DNA from: Crocodylus rhombifer
Taxonomy: Eukaryota > Chordata > Crocodylia > Crocodylidae
Direction: 5' to 3'
Length of the DNA: 64,000 nucleotides
Assembly (NCBI GenBank): GCA_038503035.1
Contig: JAVSML010001153.1
Span: 62,001 to 126,000, forward strand
In this document: positions 11,401 through 24,752 of the stretch, in pieces
Numbering within the stretch: the stretch's first letter is position 1
Layout of the letters: every line of letters begins with the position of its first letter
Notes under the pieces: generated by a model
Told to the model about the DNA's origin: nothing
The model's input: only the letters and a program-made list of their open reading frames with translations
Databases searched by the model: none
Translations under genes and position numbers: made by a program

Positions 11401-12540
11401 GTTTTAGTTTCAGTGATTCTGCATGTTCCAACCAAAAAACCCCCTGTTGTCTAAAAATTGCCAACCAGCCCTAAAGGCTGTCAAATTGAAAGGAGGAACA
11501 GAAATGTAACTTGTACCTTGTCATCTACTAAAAAAGATCAACAACATGTAAGAAAATACAACAATTCAGTAATTGCTGCAATAATAGGATACAATCTGTG
11601 CCATATTTGTATGATGTTCCACTGAGGAATATGTCAAATCATTTCCCTGTAACAAGCTAATATCCAATCTTAGTTCCTCAAAACCCCTGTAAAAAAAAAT
11701 GAAAACCGTCACTCTAGATTTTAAACATGAGCCTTTCCAGGATGACAAAGGATGCCAGTAGGCCCCAGGAATTCTCCTTAGTTAAAACAACAAGCTGTGC
11801 AGCATCTGCTGATCCTCAGGCAAAAGAAAGCCACCAATATATGGTAGTGGGGGAAGCTTTACATAAAGCAATAGAAATATGAAATCAGTGTGCTGCTGAA
11901 CTTTCAGCCTCCTGCAAAAAATGGAGGGATGAGTGAAGTATAAATTAGATTTAGTGCCCTTGCTGCAGTATTTCATATTAACTGAAGCCAATATAATAAG
12001 TCAGCCTACTAAAAAACCCTCCAAACAATCTCAGTAATCAGCACAGGAAGTGACAAAAGCTTCTTTAGCTTAGCAACATTTTTCAAACAAGTGACAACAA
12101 AAAAGGGCCCTGGCGCTAAGTCATAAACAACACTTCTGATATAACTCACATAAGCACATGCTTATGGCAAGACCTTATTATCAGGATTTATCAAAGCTTC
12201 CCCTGAAACTTGTCCATGCAAGATTAAATCCCTGTGACTATATGAAGGAGCAATCTCCTTCATATCTGTGTGCTGTCATGTGAGCAATATTAGTCAGAAA
12301 AAGAAGAACTTGGGGCCAGATCCAGTAACAGACTTTTGTATCTAAAAGAGGGACTTCAAGTGGAGCCAAGTACTTGTTTTGGCCCCTCAGGCTCCCCACA
12401 CAGTGTAGAGAGATCATTAGGTGCCTCAAAATGGGATCTAGAACAAGCCTGTTACATATGGAAGTACCTAAGTCAGCACGCTCAGTCCACAGCTACCTCA
12501 AGCTAGCCAGCAAAAAATACAGCTAAACCCTACCCCTTAA
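11401..12540. other. Unique sequence, nothing recognised
   Basis: AT-rich, without recognisable coding, RNA or repeat features. Confidence 0.45.
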
Positions 12541-12542
12541 AC

Positions 12543-12789
12543 CAGGGATTGATGGGTTGTAGCCTGCAGAGCCATTGAATCGGGCCCACAGGCATTGGGC
12601 TTCAGCATCATTGGTAAGAGGGGACTTCTTCTATGTCACAGCAGGGAGAAGTGGCAGTGGTGGGCAGTTCCTCTGTGTCATAGTGGGGAGAGGCATCAGC
12701 AGCAGGCAGGTCCTAACACCTGGCCTTGTGTCCACCTCCAACCTGAGCTGAGTCATTCCAGGCTACAGCCTCAAAAGGTTGCTGACCCA
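12543..12789. mobile_element. Probable short hAT-type element
   Basis: The left end CAGGGATTGATGGGTTGTAGC pairs with the right end, which reverse-complemented reads CTGGGTCAGCAACC followed by TTTTGAGGCTGTAGCC. The CAGGG start and the phrase GAGCCATTGAATCGGGCC resemble the terminal parts of hAT non-autonomous elements. No convincing 8-bp duplication was found, so boundaries are approximate. It has no coding capacity. Confidence 0.42.
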
Positions 12790-13679
12790 GCTGCTGACCT
12801 TAGGTATTTTAGAATGAGAGGAAGTTGTCTCCATACACTTAGGATCTGCAGCCCAAAACCCTTTCTTGAACAAAGGTGCCAATAGCCTTTCTTCAAAGAA
12901 TTGAGCAGGTCTCATTCTTTTTTTTCAAAACACAGCTGGAGAAGATGGTGTCCCTTCTACATGAGAGCCTAGTGGTTACAGAACTCATTCAGAAAGTGGG
13001 AGACCTTTGGCAATTTCCTCTGGGAGACCAGGAAAATTGAACCTACATTTCTTCCTTCCTGGTTGAATGCTCAAATTAGTGATATAATTATATTACAAGA
13101 GGGCATCTGTACTCTACCATTAATACTACTCCCTCCTCTGGCTGTCCAAGAAAAGAAAATAGAGCATTTTGTGGGGACACTGATCCTGTTAAGTATGTTA
13201 GTGTAAGCATGGATCCTGCCTGATGTTAGGTGTGTACTAGGTACTTATCCACCTTATCAGGTGAAGCACTATTCAGAACATGTCCAGAGCTGCACAAAAG
13301 TACCAGGTACTTTTACATCACTGTGTGGCCTATTTGGACCAGAACCTGAAACATGGACAAGCAATAACAATATTGTACCTACAGACACAGACACGCAGGT
13401 CAAAATTTTCCAAAATAGAGCACAAGTTGGACTCAAGCCAATGTGTAGATGAAAAGCGGGGGTTTTTTCAAATGGAGAGATCCAAAAGGAGAAATTTCAA
13501 ATGGAGAAGCACCAAGTGGAGAGATCCAATAAAGGACTTAGGTGCTGACACACCTACATTTTAGGTGCCTAATTCGACAGTAGACTCCCAAACTCTGAGT
13601 TGAACACCCAGGATCCCAATCCAGCATACGTAGAGTCAAGCACTTCAGAAGGGAGTCATCTACGACTAGTGAACAAGAA
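12790..13679. other. Unique sequence, nothing recognised
   Basis: Contains a short purine-rich tract near 13470-13530 with the near-repeat AAATGGAGAGATCCAA / AAGTGGAGAGATCCAA. No gene is seen. Confidence 0.4.
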
Positions 13680-14452
13680 ACAGTGCTCCACCTGGGGAGG
13701 AAAAATCTGCAACAAACTTACAGGCTTGATGTGCTATACTAACTAGCACCACATGGGAAAGGGACCTGGGGGTCATATTTGACCATAAAATGAGCCACTA
13801 GCATGATACTACAGTTAGCAGAGCAAACAATATGCTGGCATGCATTAACCAATGCATCTCAAGCAAAACTAAAGTTATTCTCCCACTCTACTTGGTATTA
13901 GTGAAGCTGCAGCTAGACTACTGAATCCAGTTCTAGGCACCACACTTCAAAAAGGATGTGGAGAAGCTGGAGAGAGTCCAGAGGAAAGCCACTTGAGGAA
14001 AGCCACTTGAATGATTAAAGGCCTGAAGAGCAAGCCATACAAGGAAAATCTGACAGATATGGGACTGTTCAGCCTAGAAAAGAGAAGACTTTGGGGGGAT
14101 TTGGTGGCAGTTTACAAATATATCAGGGGAGAGCATCAGGGGCTAGGTGAACAGCTATTCACCAAAGTGCCCCAAGGGAAAACCAGGAGCAATGGCCATA
14201 AACTACAAGAAGAAGGTTTCAAACTAAATATAAGGATAAAGCTCTTCATGGATCGTGTGACCAGACTCTGGAATAGATTCCCAGCAGGGGTGGTGCAGGC
14301 ACCTACCCTGGAGATCTTCAACAGGAGACTAGATGCACACCTTGCTGGGGTTATTTGACCCCAACAGTCTTTTCTGCCTAAAGCAGGGGAGGACTGGACC
14401 CAATGATCTCACAAGGTCCCTTCCAGCCCTAAACTTCTGTGAGTCTGTGAAC
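13680..14452 (+). mobile_element. CR1 LINE, 3' part of ORF2
   Basis: Plus-strand CR1 tail. It begins in the LHLGRKNLQQ-like region after the reverse transcriptase and continues through GDLGVIFDHKMSH-like sequence to the long C-terminal frame 14011-14358. That frame has [33 protein letters not shown] and LWNRFPAGVVQAPTL. The 3' end has the AAGGTCCCTTCCAGCC tail. Stops lie upstream of 14011, including one inside a short duplication at about 13982-14010. It cannot encode an active protein because the catalytic domains are missing. Confidence 0.92.
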
Positions 14453-15578
14453 ACTAAGCACGGGAGTGACTAAGCTCCCTGGAGCTAAGGAACTAGAATC
14501 AGGACTGCAGGAGACGCATTCTGTCCACTTGGGGTCTAAAGGATAGAACCTACTTCTAAGGATAGATGCCTACAAGCATCCTTTGAGCAGAGCATACTTT
14601 TTTAAAGGACAGTCACTGCTGCTGAAGAGCAACTGCCAACTTTTACTCTACTATAGTCTGATAATAAAGCACAAAAAGGTCTGATATGAATGAATATACC
14701 TAATGCACATCAACCACGTTACAACTCAGCACAATATATAGAAGCCATGGAGCCTTTCACTCCAAAATATAGGACCAGAGGTTACTGAGAGAAACGAAAA
14801 ACCTGTGCTATAAACCCTCCTCAACCTATGCAGATGTAAGCCTACATATCCTGCCTCTCATGAACGTGTGTCCTATTCACCCAGTTATATGCTCTTACCT
14901 TCCATTTGGAAGCTGTGCCATTGTGCAGCAATCCCTAGTCCCAGGATTATTTCTGTTTCTTCTCCAATGATAGTTTAACGCAAAAACTTCGGACAAACCA
15001 GAGAGCAAGAAACAGGATCCAGGATTTCACGTACCCAGACGAGTGTCCTACCTACTAGGTTACTGAGTCATTTTCCCTCTTGCTTGCTGTCTTTCCAGCC
15101 TCATAGAACTTGCATTCTTTGTTCCATAATGACTTCACAGGAGGAGTGAAGACTACGCCTCATCTGAAATAGCTAACCTGAGGCCATCCTCCTCAGTGAT
15201 GAGAAATGTGGCTTTGAGTCTTCTCCAACTGTGGAACACCTAAGAGCACAGATCTTCCACTTCATGGGCAAAGTTTCTTATATTTGATAACTATGTTTCA
15301 GAATGAAAATGGCTGTGGTGCTTGCATTTTGGATTGCACTTAAGCCTGTCGGTGTATGTAGGGCACACTCACTCAGGTTAGATGTTTCAGCTTGCCTGTT
15401 CTGGATCCTAAGAGAACTAAGGCAGGAACCAGGTAACTTGCTGCTCAGGCTAACCAAGTTCTTGGCATATGTGTAACTACAGTGTCTAAAGAATAAACAG
15501 TGTCCCAACAGGATTTATTGGTTTGTAATTTTGGCAGAAGGTGCCTAAAATTGACTAAGTCCTGTTTTAGGTGTCAAT
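14453..15578. other. Unique sequence, nothing recognised
   Basis: No recognisable gene or repeat. The small minus frame at 15278-15508 has no family features. Confidence 0.45.
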
Positions 15579-15794
15579 GGGTGTGTCTACATGAGATGCT
15601 AGAAGCGCAGTAAACTAATTCTACTGCACATTCATGCATCAGGGTGAAAGCCACACTAAAGCACTAATGAGCAGTAGAATTAGTTTACTGTGCAGTAGTG
15701 CTAATTATGGTGCATTAAGTTAGTACTTGTTATTACAGGTGCTAAACTTAATGCTCCATAATTACAGCATGTTAATGCACGTGTAGATGTGCCC
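15579..15794. mobile_element. MITE with GGGTGCATCTACA-type termini
   Basis: 216 bp bounded by GGGTGTGTCTACATG and its imperfect inverse CACGTGTAGATGTGCCC. The interior has secondary inverted repeats: CAGTAAACTAATTCTACTGC pairs with GCAGTAGAATTAGTTTACTG, and AACTTAATGC/GCATTAAGTT also pair. Related elements are at 27200, 42511, 52197 and 52904. It has no coding capacity. AGT follows the right end, but the left flank is AAT, so the duplication is uncertain. Confidence 0.75.
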
Positions 15795-17907
15795 AGTGTT
15801 TTGGGTTCTTGTCCTATGTTACTTATAAGCCCAAGTTCCATTACAAATGGATATTTAAAATTCCATTTGAAGGTGCCTTTTATAATATTCCATTCTGAGT
15901 TCAGGAACCTGACTCTAGGCTACTGTTTTTTTCAAAATGTTGGCCTTTTACTTGAAATACAAATAGCTCCATCCCCCGCTCACCCAAATGAGAATGGAGA
16001 TCTGGATAGCTATCGCAATATATGAGGCCTCCATTATCATTTTAATGAAACAATGTACAGGAAGGATGATCAATATATTCCTCCCTTATGTTTACCCCAT
16101 ATGTGTCATGATTACTACAATGACATATAAATCCCAAGAAGACTGAAATTTACATGTAAGATTTTTAATTCAAGAAATCCGAGTTACTTAGACTCTGCTC
16201 ATTTTCTTCCATACCCACTTTAACTCGATGGAAAATTAGCTACCCACTCCTCTCTGTTGTACAGACAAATATGTAAATAGATAACAGACTTGAATTGGAA
16301 ATTACTAGATTTCTGTGAACAAAAGTAATATTTTGGAAAGATAGTCATTTCTTTTTCATTGAAGCAGTTTACCTTTTATCTTAGCTTTTTATAGTAATTT
16401 ACATGTAAAGTAAGGAACAATACTATACTTGGTATTTAGTGCTTTTCATCTGTAAAACACAAGCTCTTTACAAAGGTCCAGTTACTTATTTGTATTTGAA
16501 GTAATGCTGTTGTTGAAAAACTAGGGGGAAACAAGACACAGGGAGCAATACATTCAAAGTCTTTTTGCCAAACTAACCTCAGGCTTCACTGTAACTAAAA
16601 GAAAAAACACTCCAAAAACAGAAAGCAGCCAACAAGCACAGAAGGTGAAATAAGATTAACTGATTGCTGTTATTAAAACCAAAACATTAAACAATTGTTG
16701 AGTTAAAGAATGTCCATTTAAAAGAAAGCCTTCAAGCAATGTAATGAAACTGAATTTTAAACACAAATGAAGACAATCACTTTCATCCGAAAATTGCTGT
16801 ATCTTTGTAGCAGCCTTGAAGCTAGCAAGCACCCAAGTGCCCCATCTTGGAATAAGAGCAATGTAAATTGCATATTGAAAATGAAGATACTCTCTCATCC
16901 TGTTGTTTCTCCCAACTATGCTATTGACTGCAGGTCTAGACCAAAATAACAGTCTGTAATTTTGTTTGAATTCATTCTCCTCCAGCAAATTATTCTATTT
17001 TCTACAAACCTTTTTGTTCGATTCTAATGGCATCATTCATGTACCACCCCTGTAATGTGGATTTGGATTACTCAGGACAAATTATGGCAATAAAAGCATG
17101 CATATTTTTAAGGGCAACATTTTAAAGAATCCATTAGGAAAGACCTAGCACAATTGAAAAGGCAAAGCTGAAATAAATGTACTTTCTCAGGTGCAGAAAC
17201 AATTTGATGTCTGGCAAACTACCAACTGTATTGCCAACAAGGCACAGGTGTACACCACATGAGTAGGTGAAAATGCAATTGCAAGAAGAAAAGTGTTAGT
17301 TCTGTAATCATTGTACAACCATACAGTGCAAGTCATTGTGTCTCTTACTTACAGTAAAAAACAACAACCCAGAACTAGGAATATCTATGGTTCAGATTCA
17401 AAATCATTTCAACTGGAGCTGAAAAAAAAAGTTTTTTCGCTTGCTTCAAACTAAAGCAACCTACTCTATTAATGTTATCAAATAGGGTGGTTCAAAACAG
17501 CAATAAGCCTAATACCTACATGGAAAAGAATTTTATGACAAGAAAGTTGTTCCAGTTATCAGTTATTCGGGCTTGTGCACCAGGCCTATTTCTTCCACTC
17601 CATTTACTCTCATATTTTAAGCAGGTTTGTCATTTATATGAAAACAACAAAAGGATCAAAAATAAATAAAACACATCCATATCAAAAAGAAATGCATCCT
17701 GCTATTTATGCACTGGCACACATGTACATGGCTCTTTTCATGTATATAAAAAAGAAAAAAGGGGTTAGTCTAGTAAGGAACCTAAATGCCTACCAGGAAG
17801 GTGCTGCAAAGCTTGACTTTGAGATGGCCTCAAATTCAAACTCCAGAGTGAGGTGTCCAAGCTCTCTATAGGTCTCTGTATCAGAAACCTGCAAAGAACA
17901 ATTTTTC
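15795..17907. other. Unique AT-rich sequence, no gene seen
   Basis: Small opposing frames at 16656-16988 and 17472-17871 have no domain or splice context, so I do not call them. Confidence 0.45.
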
Positions 17908-17965
17908 CAACTATTTAGTTGGTCTAATAAAAAATATCACATTTACCCAAAGAACCTTGTCTGAA
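17908..17965 (+). repeat. Fragment of an interspersed repeat (TTAGTTGGTCTAATAAAA)
   Basis: Contains CCAACTATTTAGTTGGTCTAA and AATATCACATTTACCC. The core phrase recurs in reverse at 24545-24668 and, more diverged, at 57500-57585. It looks like an old dispersed repeat. I cannot name its class from sequence alone. Confidence 0.6.
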
Positions 17966-19333
17966 AAGATTTAGGCATTTCAAAAGTGGAATCCAAAAAA
18001 ATCTGCATTTTAAGCAAGATGTTACATAGAGCTAGCTAATAAGAAATGCTTAAATAGAACAGTGCATCTGTAATCCCATCCCCTGTCCAGAGCTCATGAG
18101 CTTGAGAGGCTAAGCACAGGACACCTTAAAGCCAGTTTAAAATTCACATGTTTTGTATTCTGTACTCTGTACCCAGAGTGAACAGATGACCAGCTCATCT
18201 GTAGCTGCCATTACAACAGTCGCCCACTATATTGCTGCTTATCATTGGAGTCAACAGCTACCCTAAGATAAGGCAGATATACAATACTTTATACCAGTGT
18301 AGTTTTACCTCTGATTTTTCCCAAGGTAACTCTACACTGGATTCTAGTACATGTAGGGCTATTAGACACCATGTGTCTGCACATTTTGTACCCCAGTGTA
18401 AAGACAGGTAACACAGTTGCAAATGTGTTGTTTGCCCAGGTCCTCAGTCAGGGCAGTAGGACAATCCATTTACTTAAGACCCAGACATCAGAATACCCCC
18501 TTGAGAGTAGAGACATACAACTGTTTTGAAAGAGCAGAGCTGGCTTCACTTGTAGCTCTTTAAAATGCAGCTACCAAAGGAGGTGATTCCCCCCCAACCC
18601 AAATTATATAATACTGAGTGGTTAAAACATACAGATAAGAAAGGGAAGACCCAGGTTCTATTCCATCAACACCTGGCATCAGAGCCAAATATTTTTTTGT
18701 TTTTATACAAAGATTGTTTAATGTGGAGCCTCAGGATCCTTCTCGCATGTTTTCTACCTGGAATCGGGTATCTTGGATTCTATTCTACATAATGACACAG
18801 CTTCAGTGGGATGGGAAGTGTCCCTCTTCCAAAACAGCTTGTAGGCTGGTGCTCAGGACATCTACCAGGAGGCAAGTAATGCAGTTTTGAAACCCATCTG
18901 GCTGAGGAGGACCCAGAACATAGAAATATCTCAATTTCTCGAGGCACTTCCCTGTTTGACCTGAAAGTTCTCTTGGTGCTCTCCCTGCATAAGTGCTCTA
19001 ACAAATAGGTTATTTTGTAACAGGTGGACTGCTTCTTTTCTACCACTTTCAGTGTGCTTTAAAAATACAACATCTACAACAAAGTTTTGTGAGGAGCTTG
19101 ATTCTGTTGGTATCTGCTTTAAGCATACCTACCGTATCAGACCCCTCAGGGCACCGAGGCAGTGTCCAACTGTTTGAAACCCTAGTGGGGCTAGGCTAGG
19201 CACCTAGTTCATCAGGCCAGGGCAATTCTGGACATACTGAATCAGAACAACAGGAGCCATGGGAATTTCCAGGTCAAACATGGAGGCGCCTAGAGAATTT
19301 GAGATATTTCTATGGCTAGATAGCTATTTATCC

Positions 19334-19352
19334 TTTTTTTTTTTTTTTTTTT
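19334..19352 (+). repeat. Poly(T) run of 19
   Basis: Uninterrupted T19. No retrogene or SINE body is recognisable next to it. Confidence 0.9.
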
Positions 19353-20135
19353 GATTTAGGCATGTATATTGGGGTGAGGGGGTAGGGGAGAGCAGGTTGG
19401 CCTAAGGTGCTCACCCCAAAGACCACAGCTACATTTACTCATACAAATTGTCTTATCAATGTCAGTGAATGAATAACTTCAACTTTGCTTGCTGAAGGTT
19501 GATAGAATATGTCCTAAGTTAGCAAATGTAAAGTTAACAAGGTAGAAAACAGATGTAACAGTGTTGAATATGGCAAACATTTTCAGCTGAATAAGAAACA
19601 AAGAACTAAAAATGCTCAGCTAGGTTCACAAGGTAAATTAGGTACTGCTCATAAACCAGTATAATCCATTTAATCCAGTGGTTAGACTGTTTCACAGGAC
19701 AGGACAAACTTGGTTTAAAATCTTCTTCTTTCCTGTTTTACAATAGGGACTTGATAATGAATCTCCTGCTTCTCAGGACATTAGCCTAGAGGATAGCCTG
19801 GGACAGATCTTCCTTATAGTGTTCTTCTAAAGTTGTTCCACCTGCTATAAATACTTATAAACACTTTGTGAGAGAACTACTCTGTCCCTTGGTGGTTAGG
19901 ACACTCACATGAGTTCAAGTCCCAGTCCCAATGCATATTTCATTATTTATGCAAATTGTATCATCTCTAACAGGAGAGACTGAGAGTTTTATAGCCTGGT
20001 GGAGGTACAACATGCAAAGTCAGATTCCTGTTCTTACTCAGTATGAGAGGATTTGAACGTAAGCCTCCTCTTTCCCAGATTCTAGCTATGGGTCTATAAG
20101 ATATAATAATACTACCACCTCCGTTTTACAAATGT

Positions 20136-20187
20136 GTCTCTTTCTTTCTTTCTTTCTTCTGGTTTTTTTGTTTGTTTTTTTTTTTTG
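20136..20187 (+). repeat. TTTC microsatellite followed by T-rich tract
   Basis: Several TTTC units followed by GG, then TTTG and a T12 run. Confidence 0.9.
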
Positions 20188-23176
20188 GAGTCTGAAAAAA
20201 TTCAGTTTGGGGCTTAAGCAAAACAATTATTTTTTTCTGTTTGTCAGTGAACAAAAATATCAATTATTCTCGCAGTCCTAGCTGGTAGCACTTAGTGCAC
20301 TAGCTAGAGTACAAGAGAGCATAAAGGCAGATATGTAAATGTATATGCTGTATCAGGGGCCTCGGGGGACTTTTGGCACTGTAGAGCTTTGATGGTAAGA
20401 AGAGGGACTCTAAATTCGTTGTGAAAAGAGACCAGGAACCATCAGAAGGATTAGAAGAGGAATGGGACACTATTTGATTAGAACAGCGAGTAAGGAAGTT
20501 TATTTCAGCTGCAGCACAATATGCAATCATTTATTTGTTCTCAATGACTTTCTCTTTAGTTCAAAAGAAAACGATATAGCATTCAAAATTAAAGTCTCCA
20601 AGGAGAGTATAGTGAGTGCGTCCTTCATAATATATTGAATCTACTCTACCTAAATAGTATGTTGTAAAAAATGTAAAGATGTAGCACAGATAAAACAAAA
20701 ACATAACACTTCACAAGTCACATGCAATATACTCAAACCCAAGTTAAGAATTCAAGACCCAACTCTATCAAAGCGGCTACTAACTGTAAAAGCCTTCTTT
20801 TGAGTGCCTGTTCCTATATGCCTGTAAGCTTACAGAGGAAAATAGGCAGATACACATACCAATATAGATACAGATTTTTTTAGACATGTTGTTCACCCAG
20901 AACTTCAGTTGCAATCTATAGGAGATGTGAGCATTCATATTAAGCATTGCAGTTCTAATGTTATTTATGTGGTTTATCCAATGTTGTATTTGTATCTAGT
21001 TTCTATTGTTCGTGGTACATGGGTATTGTATGCATCTTTTGTTTAGTATTACACAGTTGGAGTGTGCATGGTTTCTTGAGAAACATCTTTTCTATATGTG
21101 GAATTTAGTACACAGAAAGCTAGAATGAATTTATAGAGCACTAACTACCAGTTACTATGCAAACACTCCTAGAGCACATTAAGTGAATAGCAGTTTACTT
21201 CAAATTCACAAGTCCAATCAAACATTGACTTCACTGAGTAGACAAGCCCGAAGAGTATGAAAGAATTTGCTCTGATTTGCTCTGATCTATTCAAACAAAG
21301 ACACAAAAAGTCTATCAGAGATCTGGGCCTGGAAAAGTTAAAAAGAAAGTACAGGCAGTAGCACAAATTAGAAACAAAACAAAAATCCTTTTATTATGCA
21401 CAGATCCAGTACTTTGAGAGACAGCTGGAAAAGAAACAATGTCAGGAGGTGGAGTGTATCTCAGCCAGGTCTTAATGAAGCCAATGGACGTCATATTTTA
21501 ATTAACTTTGGTGGACAGGATCCTGATAATTATGGAACTGACTTGAATGCTGAGGACATATAGTAAAAAGGACTGAAAATAATAAATATGTGAAACATTT
21601 ATATATAGACAGAGATGTATGCCCAATGCAACCAACCAGTTCAGACAGCTCTCTGTTTTTCACTGCTAAAATGCAATTCTTATTTCATGATCAGCTAGGT
21701 TACAGCCATGTGTCCTGTGTGAAATATGCAGTACATCAGGCATTTCAAATTGCAGAGGTTGATAATAAATGCTGACTTCTGCTGAGATTAAATTATGACT
21801 TACAATCTAATATTGTTCAGCTAAGATTAAATGTTGCCAGCCATTTCCAAACAACTCAGACACTATCTGTCGCATATAAGATTTACACTCTTCAATCCAT
21901 CCAAATCAGAATGTTCTCCCCTATGCAATGTTACTCTTGCTCATAAATGACCGTGTCATTAATTTCCACAACAGAAGGCAGTCTCCTTGGGGTAATACAC
22001 CTGCAGTGGGTTTCTACAAAACATAAACTATAATCTACGGTAAATGAAAAACTAAGTCCTCTCAATATTGCATTAGCAAGAGCATCATATAGTTGAGAGT
22101 TATTCATGAATTCCATCCAGCCAATCAATAGTCATACTTGTTGGTAATAGAATGTCAAAAACTGGAATACTGCACCAAAACAACAAAGTCGTTGGTGCCC
22201 TTTTGGCTCTTTTTCTCTTGGGCCAAATTGTTCTGTTACATCAGTGTAAATCCATATTAAACCTAATGAAGTTGGATTTTGAGGAAAGGGTTGAAAGCTG
22301 TAATTAAGAATAGAATGCGGTCCTATTATTCTAACAACTAACACTTGCAGCAAAATTACTTTGATTTTAACATTCATTTTAAAAGTACAAATGCTATGTT
22401 TTCTCACTACCTTGCTTTTCTTTTAATGTATGGTGTGCAGGTAGCAAAACCACTGCCAGCTGTTTGATCCAATAGCACATATACCAGTCTATTTGATTAG
22501 GTTCCCATGTCCTCTCCTGTGCTGGTCTCTGAATTTAAGATACACAAAGGTGATTTAATAACACAGCTGGAAGTTCCTGACCTGAACTAACCACCAGCCC
22601 AGCAGATTCTGAAATCAGAGTGGAGTCTCTTGAGTACAGAGGCGAAGACAGTGGTTCGTGGTACTGTCTTGATGTATCAGACCAGAAAAGACTGTTATTT
22701 TTTAATTTAATCCAAGCTTTAGAATGGCCTAAAACTACAGCAAAAAATCTTTTGCACTTCTTTAACTTTCAGATATAGGTATGAAATTTTTAGTTTTACT
22801 TGATTAAATCCAAGAATTTGAAGCATTCAACCATATATGTTCTTCAGGTCTATTTACTCTAGGGAAACACAGCCACTGAAATTTAATGGCACTGATCCAA
22901 ACCATGATGAACTGAGGCAATTTCGTTTTTGTTGACCATTGCTCCAGGTCATTGTAATTTAATGAGTAGTAATCCTATTTAAAATATGTTATAGGCAGCA
23001 AGGTGCCTGCTGGGAGAAAACTGCTACACATGAACAGATCAATATGCATTGTGTGCATTCGACCATTCAATAATCGATTCACCCTTGTTATGAGAAAATA
23101 AATGCTAAAGTCCTAAAAGTTAATTTCTATAGAAAGCTTTTACAAGGCTATCAAATTATTAAAAGTTTTCATCAGT

Positions 23177-23213
23177 TCTCTCTCTCTCTCTCTATCTCTA
23201 TCTCTCGCTCTCT
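23177..23213 (+). repeat. TC microsatellite
   Basis: An imperfect (TC)n tract with interspersed TATC and TCGC variants. Confidence 0.92.
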
Positions 23214-24430
23214 AATCTTTGAGTAGTACCAGAAGCAGCTTACAGCATCCTATTCTGTCCTAGATGCTGAATCCTAAATTCAATCTTAGGCAGGAAAACA
23301 GAAGTTGTGGACCAAAGTCTGCTCTTATTCATACTGCAGCAAATCACTGAAGAAAATGAAATTAATCCCAATCCATACCAAAATAAACAGAGAACAAAAG
23401 ACTTACAACTCAATTGGTAAAGACATTTCAGTAGATTGTCATGATCCCTCCTTTAACTCATTTCACCTTTGCGTTAGTTTGTTAAGAGGTGAGGGTATTT
23501 GTGAATATCACAGTCCCAGGTACAGTGAAATCTTTCATGTCATAGGACCCTGTTCTATCTTGCTTCAGTGGTCCATGAGAAGTCCTCTGGGCTGAAGTTA
23601 CCACTCAACAGAAGGGTGACATAACTGCTCCATAAATGTGTAGAGATCAATAAATAAATGCAAAATCATCATAAAAGGGTATTTTAAAAATCACACTGAG
23701 AGAGCTTTAGCTTCTATGAAGTGCCATGGTTGCACTGAAGCCAGGGAGGGAAATCAGGTGACCTTTTTTCCTGTTGCATTCAGAATTCTGAAGCCTTATT
23801 CTCTACTCTGTTAAGGCTACTTTATGGCCCTACAGGCATGCAGCAAAGCCTTAAAATTTCTAAGATGATCAGTAGAGGATTTTCCTGCATACAGTAAACT
23901 ACAACAGCTATGTAAACTTCCTAGAGTAGTAGTATGGTGGGAACTGGTATCTTTTACAATAAGAACTTGTCCCTGTGGTACATCAGAACCATAAAGTCAA
24001 ATTCCTCCAGAGCCATAAACAACCACCTACACAACAGAATCTGGCCCTTTATATCTAAGATGCCTGGATCTCTTGTTTACACATATGTTAGTAGTTTCAT
24101 TTCTACAGCAGAAATTTTAGGAAATGAAATGTGTTGTTTATGCTAATATGTGTTTTTTTGGAAACCTCGGTTATTTGGAATGAGCTCTCATGCTCGTTAT
24201 AAATAATTAAGACTTTCATATCAAAAATCACAAATATTAAGCTGGCACTTCAATCCTTACCACCCTAGCATCTCAACTGCCAGATGCTAATGGTGTTTTT
24301 ATTGCTATATTATCAAACCATAATTCATCTACTAAGACATAAACACTACTTTTTCTCTGTGCTAGCTTTCACAAGCGTACCTTATATATACTATACTTAG
24401 ATGAAGAACAAAGCCATTTGTATTTCTCAT

Positions 24431-24457
24431 TGCTGTGCTGTGCTGTGTTGTGCTGGG
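24431..24457 (+). repeat. TGTGC pentamer tract
   Basis: About five near-identical GCTGT/TGTGC units. Confidence 0.8.
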
Positions 24458-24544
24458 CTTCTCTTCTTTCAGGTCAACATGATGCTGCAGTAAGTTTCGG
24501 AAATGGAAAATATCATAAGATTACAAGAGACAGAGAATGAATGA

Positions 24545-24668
24545 TGGTCCCTATATTTAGTCAGAACTCTTGTGGTAGATGGAATACCTTTTATTAGACC
24601 AACTAAACAGTTGCAAACATTTATTTTTTTTTGCAAGCGTTCAGGCTCACACACCCTTCCTCAGGCAA
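24545..24668 (-). repeat. Interspersed repeat, reverse copy
   Basis: On the minus strand it reads TTAGTTGGTCTAATAAAAGG, with CTGAGGAAGGGTGTGTGAGCC upstream and an A-rich run between. It shares the core with 17908-17965 and resembles 57500-57585. Confidence 0.6.
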
Positions 24669-24752
24669 AGGAGAATGCAAAGACTGTAAAATTTCTCCCA
24701 GGTAGAAAATGAAACTTTATATTGCACTGGAGGTCTAGAGGATGGTATAAGT

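Larger units (their letters stand above)
17966..24430. other. Long unique AT-rich stretch with microsatellites
   Basis: About 6.5 kb with no credible coding frame above 100 residues and no transposon boundary. It holds the T19 run at 19334-19352, the TTTC-rich tract at 20136-20187 and the TC-rich tract at 23177-23213, listed separately. It could be intronic or intergenic. Confidence 0.5.
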
